In this document: in pieces, positions 1-10,690 of the stretch | Position numbering within the stretch: position 1 is the stretch's first letter | Layout of the letters: every line of letters begins with the position of its first letter | Assembly: GCA_963930655.1 (NCBI GenBank) | Contig: OZ005619.1 | Location: 7,050,501-7,114,500, forward strand | Direction: 5' to 3' | Source: Myrica gale | Lineage: Eukaryota; Streptophyta; Magnoliopsida; Fagales; Myricaceae | DNA: 64,000 nucleotides | Notes under the pieces: generated by a model | What the model saw: only the letters and a program-made list of their open reading frames with translations | Told to the model about the DNA's origin: nothing | The model's database searches: none | Translations under genes and position numbers: made by a program

Positions 1-302
1 CTAAGTTTATGCATGAAGAGTTCGAGATAAGCATGACGGGTGAACTCAACTTCTTCCTTGGACTTCAAATCAAGCAATCCAAAGAAGGAATCTTCATAAA
101 CCAAGCCAAGTATACAAAGGACCTATTCAAACGCTTTGGAATGGAGACCTTTAAAGCGGCCGAAACACCAATGAGCACATCGCTAAAGCTTGATGCGGAT
201 GAAAAAGGTAAAACGGTGGACATCACCAAATATAGAGGTATGATTGGACCTCTCCTCTATTTGATGGCTATTAGGCCGGATATTATGTTCAGTGTGTGCT
301 TA
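1..302 (+). pseudogene. Ty1-copia reverse transcriptase, C-terminal fragment
   Basis: This is the downstream part of a copia reverse transcriptase, which copies element RNA into DNA in virus-like particles. The recognisable stretch runs from GELNFFLGLQIKQ through the Y-T-K-D-L-F-K-R-F region and ETPMSTSLKLD to YRGMIGPLLYL and RPDIMFSVCLC. The catalytic YVDD box would lie just before base 1 and cannot be judged. The frame is open to 302, where a solo LTR begins; the polypeptide continues in the same frame from 7924. The bases 298-302 (GCTTA) recur at 7919-7923. Confidence 0.9.
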
Positions 303-1849
303 TGTCACGCCCCGAACGCCATCCCGCAGGGACCGTGACAGCCGCGAGCATTCCCCGGGAACACTCCAGCGCTTACACTAACTCTTACAGCGGAATTTTT
401 TTTTTTAAAAAATATACACATAGGGCTCACTCAGGATCCACATGTTGGCTGAGATACAAGCCCAATGATCATAACCTCTCGGTATACACATCATAATTCA
501 TAAAAGTCTATACATTGCATCTTGTTCGCAACTTATACAAAACGTACTAGGGCAATATACTGCCACTTGATCAAAATCAGCACTCCCAAGTGCTACCTCG
601 GAGTTCACCAACTCCGGCTCCAATCCCCAAACTTCCAGGATTTCTACGTGAGATACTCCTCTGCTCCCCAGTTATCTTGTGGATCTGGAATGATACGATT
701 TACAAACTATGAGTCGAAAGACTCAGTAAGGAACAACAGTTGAAACATGAACTTTAATAAAACATAGCTTTAAAAGCATACTTACTTCAATACACTGTAG
801 CGATAAGAGAAGAAATGCAAAACTGTAAATCATGAGTTAGTGCATAAAAACATGATGCATATGCATGCTCCGTGATGCACATGCCATGCATTAAAATCTC
901 TTGCCACTCTTGGCCTTTTCAAATGCATTTCAAACCTCGAAATTGGCCCCAGGCCCTTGAAAATCATTCTTTCCATACTTGTACCACTGTTGGCCTTATC
1001 ATAATTATTTCATGTCTTTTACTTGTGGGCTCGCTCCATTTGACCCCTGAAGTCAGGGTTGTGCGTTCCCTTCGGAACCGTCCCCGAATTCCCTTGGAGA
1101 CCTTAACATCTGGTCGAGCTAGCCCTTGAAGTGGCCCCAGGCCTGATGGCTAGACACGACCCTTGGAGGCACCACACCTTCTCAATGTCCTTCAGTGTGG
1201 CTTGCACAACCTCTTGGATTCACCCATCCTTCTCATAATTGTCCTTCGGTATGGGAGTCCAACTTGATGGTACGGTACCGACCGGTGCCCCTTATCTTAA
1301 CTTATCGTTTCATAAAACTTCTCATATTCTTTCCATAAAAATCATTGCATAACTTTCTTCTTGAAAAATTCATGCAATGCACATGTCATGTCATGCTTGC
1401 TTAAAATTCATACTTGTTCATGAAATTCATATCATGTCATGCTTTCCTAAAACCCATACTTGTTCATGAAACGATGCAGTGTGTCATTCCAGTTTTGAAA
1501 AGAAATACTTACTGTCCACTTACAGTATCCACTTACAGTACTCCTCGCAAATTCTCCTTTGCTCACTTGGCTCTTCGCCTACAAGGAATAGGTTCAATCT
1601 TTCAATGTACTGCGTATAGATGAAACCATATTGGTACGTGTCGGTCCTACGAATTACCCGACAGTCCTATCTTAAAGTCCACTAAGGACAAGTAGCGATA
1701 ATTCTACTCATTACTTAATTTAATGGTATAATATAGTTGTCGGATATTTCATAATCCATCTTGAACTTCTCGTTCATCACTTGACTTCGTACCTTCCATT
1801 CGTCGGAATGTTTCCGAATGACAACTATATTATATCTTTCTGGATATCG

Positions 1850-1875
1850 TATATATATATATATATATATATATT
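1850..1875. repeat. (AT)n microsatellite in outer solo LTR
   Basis: About 13 uninterrupted AT units inside the outer solo LTR. The surrounding 1.9-4.2 kb of this LTR is AT- and pyrimidine-rich, with no credible ORF. Confidence 0.9.
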
Positions 1876-4800
1876 AATATAATCTTTTAATCATTAAACA
1901 TTTTATTTAATCTTTATATATTCTTTCATAACCTCGATGTCCAATATCGAATTCGTAGTCCTTAACCTAACTCGATTACTCCAAAGTACTGGAACTAAAC
2001 CGCTCTTCGATACGTGCAAAGTTGTTGTTTTCACCTTCTTCGTGGCCAACTCGTATCCAACTTGATCAATTAATTCTTCTTGTCCCTTAACATTGATTCC
2101 GAAGCCTATCATGAAATCAGCAACAACTTTTCGTCCTAAAAATTCTATATCAAAACAGCAACCCATCTCATGTCCAGTTTTTATCCTCCTGGTCCCACAC
2201 TTTTAAATCTTCCTTTGCATGAACTAATAACCATTAATGCCATCACTTAACTTCATGGAACATGATATATTGTTGCTGCCAACACCTTTAGGATTGACCT
2301 AATGTTCTTCTTCTTTTATCTCTAAGTGTTTCAAGCTCACATGAACACCAATGAATACAACTCGTCAAAACACAACTTATATATATTGAATCCTCACTTC
2401 ATTGGCCAACCCGTGGCCTTCTTGCCCTTTAAGCCTTTGTTTTCTTACATATATGATGTCTTTTATAATCGAACTTAGGCTCACAACCTCTAATTCATTC
2501 GGTCATATTCCAACCTTACGTCTACATGACATACAAGTGTATTTCCATTTAGCATTTACTTGCCACTAGTGTTTCCTTTTTACTAGGTCATTCGGCCATA
2601 CACAGATTCAAGTATTCATTGACTACAATTTCTTCTCCAATGGTGATCCCATCCTCCATTTTCAGATTCACAACCTAAGATCTACAATTCATAGCAAAAT
2701 CACAAGATCTCAAGCAATTCACCATTCGGCTAGCACCATCATGCATAACATTTACATGCATTTTCATTCTCTTATCACACGCATTCTTTCTCTTCAAGCT
2801 TAGTCAAACCCGTGACTTTTTATGCACAATCAACCTAACAAATCAGCCTACAAGATCCATACTTCAATCATTCCCAAGATATTTTGTACATTCCATGCAT
2901 TTCGGCCTAACATTGTATAACTACATCCGACACTCCTCTTACATGCATTATCCATTTCCATTACACTTTCCAACAACCAATTCATGTTCTTATGCATACA
3001 AGTTCAGATCCAACATCACATTACAACCTAAGAGTGTCCTAAAATTCAAGAATTGCAAGAACAAGGCATTCGGCCAACATCCATTTATATCACATTTTTA
3101 TTTATTTAAATCCATGTATATTTAATCCATTCTCTCCATATACAAAAACCATAACTGGACCTAACACTTAGGAACCTCAAAAGCAATAGATCTAAGGAAA
3201 AAATCCAACTTACAACCGGCCAAGTATAGTGTGAGTTTAGATCTAAACTTTCCTAACATGTATTTACCTTCTTTGCATTTTCTAACAATCAAGATAGGAT
3301 CTTAAGCATGCATTTTCAATTCCAAGTTCACATTATACTCTATGGGTTGATTAAACTCCAGATCTAGCAAAATGGGACATTCGGCCAACACCCCTTTATT
3401 CCTAAAACACCTAGATTTTTCTTATTTCTTTGATTGCTTGCAACCCTCCTTATTCCAAACCAAACTTACAAGTATTCTCCATTAACTACTTAGGATATCT
3501 CCACAAACATTCTCACTCTTAGATCCAACACAAAACACAAACAACAGATCATGTGATAGGGGTATAAGATTCGGCCAAGCTAAGGAGAAAAGTGGACATG
3601 CAAGGTTTGGCCAAGGAGAAATTTCAAGGGAATAAGCTTACCTTGCTACCTTAGGTTCTTTTTCTCTCCTCTTCACCTTTTCCCTTTTCCTTTTTCTCTT
3701 GCAAGACCTCCTCTTCCTCTTCTCCTTCTTCCTTCTTCCTTCTCCTTTCGGTTTCACCCTTGATTCAAGCTCAAAATCCAACTCTTTTGGTTCAAAACCT
3801 TGGTTTCACCTTTGATTCTCTCCCTCTCTCCTTTGGTTCGGTTTCTCTCCTCTCCTCTTTGTGTTTCATGACCAACATGGACAAAATGGCTCAAATGTGG
3901 TGATGGGAGAGAGGAATGGTCGGATAAGGCCAAAGCAAGTTCAAAGCCATGCATTGAATTCGGCCAAAGGGGGATTTTTGTCACCTTTCTTCACTTTTCA
4001 GCTATGTCATTCTTTGTCTCCTTGTCTCCCTTGTCTTTCACGTGTATGCCTTCCCACCACACAATTCAAACTCCTCTTTAATGCTTGGCCAACTAGCTTG
4101 GTTCCTTTAGTTGAATTTCAACTACTTAGTTACTCCAAGGGCACTTAGTTGGTCTAATGTAGTTGTAAGGTAACTAGCCCAATAACATAGGGCTTGAAGC
4201 CCATAACATAAATCTTAAGGCCCCATTATCTTAGGTATTATTGTCACGCCCCGAACGCTAGCTAAACGAGGCTAATGAAAGCCGCGAGCATTCCCGGCAT
4301 GGGACGCTCCAGCGTACTTACTACTATACTTGCAGCGGAAAAGACGTTGATGCTTCAATGTTAAAAAGAAGCCTTATAATGCTAGCGTATAACGTGCATA
4401 AGAACATACTTTCCATTGATAACTCAAGGTTGTTAAACATATTCTCAAAATATCAACCAGTTTAAAACATTAACTAACTAAGCCAAATGAAACCCATGAC
4501 CACCACATCACGGTGGCTCATGCCGGCTTTTACAAAAAATTAGCTAAATCTTTCCTAACGTTAGCAAACAAGAGAAACATTTCATCAACCCTTCTCCTAG
4601 GGTTCAAGGTCCTCTTCTTAAGATTCCACCCCTGTAACATCATCTGGAATGATACAATTAAAAACTGTGAGTCGAAAGACTCAGTAAGGAATTATAGCTA
4701 AAACATGGGTTGAAATTGTAAGCATGCACTTGAACTTGTAATCATAGTCATGTAAACATAATGCGCTGCATGCCTGATTATGAAACGTGATGCATGTATA

Positions 4801-6285
4801 ATGCACATGCATTTACTCTTGCTTTTGTAAAAATCGCTTCACATCTTATCTTGTGGGCCACTTGCCCTCTTTTACCCCTGACATCAGGGTTGTGCGTTCC
4901 CGTAGGAACAGTCCCTTATTTCCCTTAGGGACCTTACATATGGTCGAGCTAGCTCACCTTCTCTCATTCGTCCTTCAGTGGCTAGACACGACCCTTGAGG
5001 TTCACACCTTCTTGCAAGCATCCTTCAGTGTGATTGCACTTACCTCATGGACTACCCATCCTTCTTGCAAGCATCCTTCGGTATGGGTGTCCTAGGTGAC
5101 ATCCATCCTTCACGTAAACGTCCTTCGGAATGGATGCACCTTCTTGACTTGGTACGGTACCGACCGACTTGGGTTCGTTAATTAACTTGTCATAAAACTT
5201 GTCATAAAGTAGCATAAAAATGGTACTTTCATTTGCATAAAATGTCTCATTTCTCATGAGGAAAATGAATGCAAATGATCATGATGCATTCATGTCGTGC
5301 TTGGTAATGTCATGCTTGATATGCTTATTCATGAATATTCTTCATGCAGTGTATCATTCCAGTTTGTAAAGATTTTCACTTACCTTAGGCTTGCTTGAGT
5401 ATCGAGTGTCTCGTTACCTACAATGAACCGTACTATTGTCATTCATAGGTTCACTAAACGTATATAGTAATCAATACATTACTCACACGAATCTGTTTTA
5501 ATAGACCCTCACACTAATTTTTCATACCATAACATATTCGTCATACCTCTAATTCACATGCAAGTTATCTTAAAACGCTCTCTTTCTTAACTTGAAACAA
5601 ATTCCAAGACCAACCCCGTAAAATTGGACTAAAATATCAAGAGATAACCACCAATGCAACAAAACACACTTTCTATTCCAGCCTTGAAATCTGCATATGT
5701 AACTCCAGAAATCACAACAATCTCCAACAACCAAAATCCGAATCTCTACATGTCACAACCAACATCCAAGGCTAACTTAACATCTCATAACAACAACTAT
5801 ACTCTCACCTTCCTCCCACTTACAACTTCAACTCGAAGTTTACAACCAAATCATGGTTCCATAATTATCAAGTTAACACCATTGCATGTACCCATTTCTC
5901 TTGGGCTGTTTACCAAACACCTAGTGTGCGTTATTGGTCCTCTTGCCTATTTTCCCAGATCTGAACATATCCCTAACAATTAGGGCTTTGTGGTTCTCAA
6001 TATCACTAGCATACATACACAATCTAATGCATCAAACCCTAGATTCGGCCATACTTGCTCAACTTAGGTTTCAATCCCCTCTTAGGCCTTTTATCAAACA
6101 CCTAGAGCACATAACCAATTTCTCTTGAACCCTCATTTCAGATCTAGTCATTTTTCCACATGTTCTCATGTAAAAATCTATGCTACACTTACAAGATCTA
6201 CCTTGAACATACCTAGATCCACACTAAACATCCATGAATCACAAGGAGAACACTACTTAGACAAATTACCATCAAACCACAACCA

Positions 6286-6388
6286 ACCAACAAAAGAAAA
6301 CAAGAACATCACCAACCACAACTAACCAACAAAAGAAAACAAGAACATCACCAACCACAACTAACCAACAAGAGGAAACGAGAAGAGA

Positions 6389-6418
<30 letters not shown>
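6286..6418. repeat. 41-bp tandem repeat followed by (GA)n
   Basis: A unit of about 41 bp with the core ACCAACCACAACTAACCAAC is present in extra copy here relative to the inverted twin LTR. A pure (GA)n tract follows at 6391-6418. The same layout, reverse-complemented and with one fewer 41-bp unit, lies near 21330-21430. It is non-coding and useful as a length marker between the two LTR copies. Confidence 0.8.
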
Positions 6419-6421
<3 letters not shown>

Positions 6422-6717
6422 CACGATTTTCGGCCAGCAAGGATTTACCTCGCTTCTCTCCTCTTCCTCCTTCTTTTCTTCTTCTTCTTCTTCTCCTTCT
6501 TCCTCTCCTTCTTCCTTCTTCTTCTTTCGGGTGGGTGACTTAGGGCAAGGGAAAATGAAAAGGCTGAAGAGAGAGGGGAAAAATGAAGTGTTCGGCAAAG
6601 GGGGAGAGAGTAATAGGCGTGAAAATGGTTGGGGAAAAGACAAGTTTGCCCTCCCCCTACTTCATAAATTTCAACTCGCGTATTTCAAACCGGTAAAATT
6701 CCGGAATGTAGTTATAT

Positions 6718-7176
6718 GTGTCGACACCATCACTCAAGGTGTCGACACTTACAACATATTTAGTAAGATGTGTCGACACCATCACTCAAGGTGTCGACAC
6801 TTCCAACACTTAGCCATAGTGGGAAAAATGTAAACTCTCGGGTTTCAATTAGATGTGTCGACACCATCACTCAAGGTGTCGACACTTCCATCACTTGGTC
6901 AAAATCCACGGGAGTTCTGGAAAAAGGCGAACTCTCGGGTTTCAGTTGGATGTGTCGACACCATCACTCAAGGTGTCGACACTTCCAACACTTAGTAAAA
7001 ATCACTCTAGTTCCGGAAAGATATAAACGCTCGGGTATCAGTCTAATGTGTCGACACTATGACTCAAAGTGTCGACACTTACAACACTTAGTCAAAATTC
7101 ACTTTGGTCTCCAGGAAAAGGTAAACTTTCGGGTGTTAGTATAATGTGTCGACACTATGTTCCAATGTGTCGACAC
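6718..7176. repeat. Array of paired GTGTCGACAC palindromes, 21-bp pair spacing
   Basis: Twelve perfect copies of the 10-bp palindrome GTGTCGACAC start at 6718/6739, 6770/6791, 6855/6876, 6952/6973, 7048/7069 and 7146/7167. Members of every pair start exactly 21 bp apart; pair-to-pair steps are 52, 85, 97, 96 and 98 bp. The short text between pair members is also similar (CATCACTCAAG), and the spacers carry related CTCGGGTTTCAG-type sequence. The array sits 100-560 bp from the minus-strand TG end, where U3 regulatory sequence would lie in this orientation. A protein-binding role is inference. Confidence 0.85.
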
Positions 7177-7284
7177 TTACCTCAAAAATCACCAATTAAA
7201 ACATACCTACATCCTGAGGAAAATCATAGCAAAATCTCTCTCTCCTATACAATGACATAAGTAAATTCGGGATCTCACAATTAT

Positions 7285-7918
7285 GTCCAAATCCTAAGTC
7301 CAAGGGCTAAGGCCCAACATCACAAGCTTAAGCCCATTCCATAAGCTTAAAGGCTAAGGCCTAATAACTTAATTCTCCAAGGCTCATTAACATTTCAAGG
7401 CCCATTAACATGGGTTTCATGGCAGCCCAATACCATGACTTTTAAGCCCATCTTTATGACTATTTTGGCAGCCCATTAGCATACATTTAAAGGCCCAATA
7501 ATCACCTAATATTCCAAGCCTTATAGCAGCCCAATATCACAACTTCAAGGGCCCATCATCACATGTAATTGGGCAGCCCACTTGATTAAATTTCAAGGCC
7601 CATCATTCCTAATTTTCGGCCAAGCTTGGGCTATCCATTTTCAGCCCATTCTTTTAGGCTTTAAGTCCAACCATTTAAACCTTAATAGCCCAATAATATG
7701 GTCCATAACATAATCCTTAAAAATTAATCAAGGATATAGAAAAGAAATACATTTAATCTAACAACTTAAATTGGCTACCTTAAAATTTAGACCTCATCCA
7801 TTGATATTTCGTGATGCTCATTAAATTTAGATCCTACCATGGCCTCCATTAATTCAAAACAAATCACCAAATCCTTAAACTTACAACGGAGTACATACTG
7901 ATTTTTCGGGGTCTCACA
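7285..7918 (-). mobile_element. Second arm of the outer solo LTR
   Basis: The remainder of the outer LTR after the nested insertion, ending GGGGTCTCACA. It is rich in short AGCCCA/GGCCCA words (7290-7700). No gene is visible. Confidence 0.8.
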
Positions 7919-7923
7919 GCTTA

Positions 7924-8576
7924 TGTGCTAGATTCCAAGCTTGTCCTAAAGAATCACATCTTGTTGCCGTAAAACGAATTTTTCGATATCTTTCGGGAAC
8001 TATCAACCTAGGACTTTGGTATCCTAGAGACACTCACATGAACCTAGTAAGTTATTCCGATGCTGACTTTGCCGGGTGCAAAGTCGATAGAAAAAGTACT
8101 AGTGGCACTTGCCATTTCCTAGGTTCATCTTTAGTTTCTTGGAGTAGCAAGAAACAAAACTCGGTTGCATTATCAACAACCGAAACGGAATACATAGCGG
8201 CCGGTAGTTGTTGTGCTCAAATGTTGTGGATGAAACAAACACTAAAAGATTTTGGACTAGAGTTTGATAGTATACCCATCAAATGTGATAACACTAGTGC
8301 TATCAATTTATCGAAGAATCCTATCCAACACTCAAGGACTAAACACATTGAAAGTGAGACATCATTTTCTAAGAGATCATATCCAAAAAGGTGACATCTC
8401 ACTTAAGTTCATTAGTACTGAGCATCAACTAGCTAATATTTTCACAAAACCATTGAGTAATGATAGATTTCACGATCTTAGACGAGACATTGGGTTTTTA
8501 GATGTAAATGCTCTTCGAAATGCTATCTCTTTGTTTTCCATGCTTTTTATTTGTTTTAGTGTTTTTAAACATGTTT
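7924..8576 (+). pseudogene. Ty1-copia RT end and RNase H
   Basis: Continues the split reverse transcriptase in frame (ARFQACPKESHL..., VKRIFRYLSGT) and runs into the copia RNase H, which degrades template RNA during reverse transcription. Visible landmarks are SYSDADFAGCKVDRKSTSG, STTETEYIAAG, KCDNTSAINLSKNP and HSRTKHIE. The catalytic-type acidic residues of the SDADFAG, TETEY and CDNTSA blocks are present. A single extra A near 8352 shifts the frame just after KHIE; the tail then continues in another frame (HHFLRDHIQKGDI, ANIFTKPL) to a stop at about 8576. A mutated remnant. Confidence 0.88.
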
Positions 8577-8649
8577 AAAATGCCTTTATGACTTATTACA
8601 TGTTTGACAATCATCAAATGCATCATCTCATTTCATTTTTGGGCCTTAA

Positions 8650-8830
8650 AACTTCATTTCTCGACACTGTTCTCTATAGCGGTCGACCATGTAGAACCGC
8701 TACACGAAGCGGTCGATGGTCATATGAAACCGCTACACGTAGCGGTCGATAGTCATGCACCGCTATACCAAGCGGTCGACCGCCTCGTCGAATCTATATA
8801 TACTGCAGTTCTCATTTCGGTCGACCGGCA
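8650..8830 (+). promoter_or_regulatory. Candidate internal promoter between pol and env-like ORF
   Basis: The 500-bp spacer after RNase H has tandem units of a hairpin (CCGCTACACGAAGCGG-type) abutting a GGTCGACC palindrome, with palindrome starts near 8680, 8710, 8743, 8773 and 8818. A TATA-like CTATATATACT is at 8794-8804, about 290 bp before the env-like ATG at 9086. The same palindromes lie upstream of the TATA box in the 3' LTR (11090-11226), and the same palindrome-plus-TATA layout recurs in the minus-strand element (16795-17000). A promoter role for the env-like ORF is inference. Confidence 0.5.
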
Positions 8831-9085
8831 TCTCTTTTCTCCCGTACAGTTTTGCCTCTCTCGACCCAAACTCTCTCAAATCCTTCCCAAAACACCATAA
8901 CTTGCCTTAAAATCAATCCCCATCATCTCAGAACATCATTTTCGACCTAAGCCCTCTGCTTTTAAGTTGATTTACATCAAAATCCATCAAGAACGAGATT
9001 TTTAGGGATTTCGGCCTCTTTGAACCCTAACCCCAATTTTTCGAATTCTAGCCTCTTTTCTCTCCAATTTTCGAGTTCAATCATC

Positions 9086-10365
9086 ATGCCAAGGACGAAG
9101 CAACCTCCCATACATGTCTCTGACCGCCCGAGATCGTCTCGATCTTCAGCAATTCCTTCGGGTGAGCCTGATTACAATTTCCTTAATGTTGAATGTGCTT
9201 CAAAGTTTTATAGTGACTTCTCAAATAGAAAAGTCATGGTTGGTAGGAAAGTGGATATATAATCACTTTCGGATTTTGAGATTGAGCGTCCCTTTATGAA
9301 GCAAGGTTGGCGAAACTTGTTGTATATGGGTAACGAAATGTTTCCCAAATATGTTAGGATGTTTTTCGCTAACATGTCTACTGGTTGGGAAGTGGGAGGC
9401 CTGTTTACTGTTAAGAGTAAGGTTGGGGGACAAGATATTGTCTTAAATGAAGTAATTATCAGTGAGATTTTTGGTATCCCACATATTGGGATTCGGGCCT
9501 ATGAGCTTAAGACATGGCCCGTGTGTAAGGGCTTTGATTATGGAGCAGCCCTAAGTCTCCTCCTAGGTAATGATGTGGCAGAGGATGCACTTAGAAAAAG
9601 TCAAGCCAACCAGTTACCTGTTCGTCTGAGACTGCTTCATTTGATTTGCACTCATAACTTGATGCCTCGGGGTGGACACCGAGAGGAGGTGACTTATATG
9701 GATGTCTTTATATTAGAGCGTCTCCTGAGGGAGAAAAAGTTCAACCTTCCTTACATCATGTTCAAACATATGGAAGCAGCTTGTGAGTCTAAGAAGAATC
9801 TACCTTATGGCTTGCTGTTTACTCAGATTTTTAGACATTTCGGCATGGCACTCAGTTCTCGAGAGCAAGACACTTTGACCAAGTGTGAGTTATTTGATAC
9901 TCACACTTTAACCCGGATGGGCTATAGACGGACTTCTAGAAACACTTGGGTGACTAAGCGTCAAGAAAGTGATGAAGATGAGCCTGAGGAGGCTGATGCG
10001 GATATTGAGGATGTGGATGAGCCTGAGGAGGCTGATGAGGATATAGAGGCTGAGGATGAGCCTGCTGGTGAGGAGTAGATGCTGAGGCGATGGAATTTGA
10101 CATTGATGCAGATTTGACTGATGATCCTCCCATTTTTCCTTCTCCTACCCGATCTCCCGACCATACTTCTTCCTTTGATTCCCGGTTCACCACTTTTGAG
10201 CAGAGGATTGATTCCCGGTTCACCGCTTTTGAGCAGAGGATGGATGCTAGGCATGAGGCACAACAGAAGTTTCTACACGACAGTGTCACTTCTATGCAGG
10301 AGGAGCAGAGGCGGTTCTTTGAGGACATGAGGACTTTTATGGCCCGTTTTCCTCCACCATCATGA
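9086..10365 (+). pseudogene. env-like ORF of SIRE-type element (putative plant transposon protein)
   Basis: Starts ATG at 9086 (MPRTKQ...), the start shared with the minus-strand copy. The N-terminus is basic and serine-rich. A conserved globular region of about 200 residues follows (NMSTGWEVGGLFTVKS, LRLLHLICTHNLMPRGGHR, LFTQIFRHFGMAL), of the type annotated as putative plant transposon protein in copia elements. Then come a Glu/Asp-rich low-complexity stretch and a C-terminal coiled-coil-like segment (FTTFEQRI ... SMQEEQRRFFEDMRTFMARFPP). An in-frame TAA at 9260 and a frameshift at about 10076 break it. It sits where SIRE elements carry their env-like gene. I see no convincing membrane segment, so envelope function is unsupported. 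Confidence 0.75.
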
Positions 10366-10690
10366 TTTTCATCGCATATGCATTTCATTAATTACTGTTT
10401 ATGTATTTCCTTTACTTATGTATTTCTTTTTTATGATGACAAAGGGGGAGAATAAATGTGGTCTCTTTTTGTATCTCTGTACCCCTTTGAGGCTTTGATG
10501 TACTGCTTTACTTTGATATTAAAGCTTTTTTATTAATCATATGTCATTCTTTCATCTTAAATACTAACTTATGTCCATGAAGTATTAAAATGTCCAAAAA
10601 CCCCCACCTCAAAGTACAAAAGATAGGGGGAGACAAGATCAACAAAAGAAAGATCAATTAATTTATTGTCATCATCAAAAAGGGGGAGAT
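10366..10690 (+). other. Pre-LTR 3' region and polypurine tract
   Basis: Non-coding 3' end of the element. Two G-rich purine tracts (AAAGGGGGAGA near 10440 and 10620-10690) precede the LTR. The last, AAAAAGGGGGAGAT, abuts the LTR start TG at 10691 and is the expected plus-strand primer for reverse transcription. Confidence 0.8.

Larger units (their letters stand above)
4242..7279 (-). mobile_element. 3.04-kb gypsy-type solo LTR nested in the outer LTR
   Basis: Begins TGTCACGCCCCGAACGC at 4242 and ends GGGATCTCACA at 7279, flanked by perfect ATTAT duplications at 4237-4241 and 7280-7284. It has no internal domain, so it is a solo LTR, reading TGTGAGATCCC to GGGGCGTGACA on the minus strand. 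Contents in plus coordinates: a GAGTCGAAAGACTCAG dyad near 4671, a short tandem repeat at 6286-6375, a (GA)n tract, a pyrimidine-rich stretch, and a palindrome array at 6718-7176. A nearly identical inverted copy lies at 20373-23461. Open frames here are chance frames over repeats. Confidence 0.9.
303..7918 (-). mobile_element. Long gypsy-type solo LTR (outer), split by a second LTR
   Basis: TG at 303-304 and CA at 7917-7918, with 5-bp direct target duplications GCTTA at 298-302 and 7919-7923, define an LTR-retrotransposon-type insertion with no internal domain. On the minus strand it reads from TGTGAGACCCCGAAAA to CGGGGCGTGACA, the end style of long-LTR Ty3-gypsy elements (recalled, so lineage is tentative). 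Without the nested insertion it is about 4.57 kb, long for an LTR, so further unrecognised insertions are possible. It shares GAGTCGAAAGACTCAGTAAGGA-like blocks (near 711 and 4671) with the nested LTR. No primer-binding site or polypurine tract lies beside the ends. It carries no coding sequence. Confidence 0.82.

Noticed and set aside
6272..6643. 123-codon minus-strand frame rich in Lys/Glu and Ser/Leu
   Set aside because: Low-complexity translation of (GA)n, 41-bp repeats and a pyrimidine-rich stretch.
6531..7260. Open frames with repeated Cys/His-rich peptides (CRHHHSRCRHFQHL-like), resembling a repeat protein
   Set aside because: The peptides arise from translating the GTGTCGACAC tandem array in several frames; frames shift between units, and the twin LTR gives different frames.
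9954..10388. Two long minus-strand frames over the env-like ORF
   Set aside because: Shadows created by the Glu/Asp- and Pro-rich codons of the plus-strand ORF.
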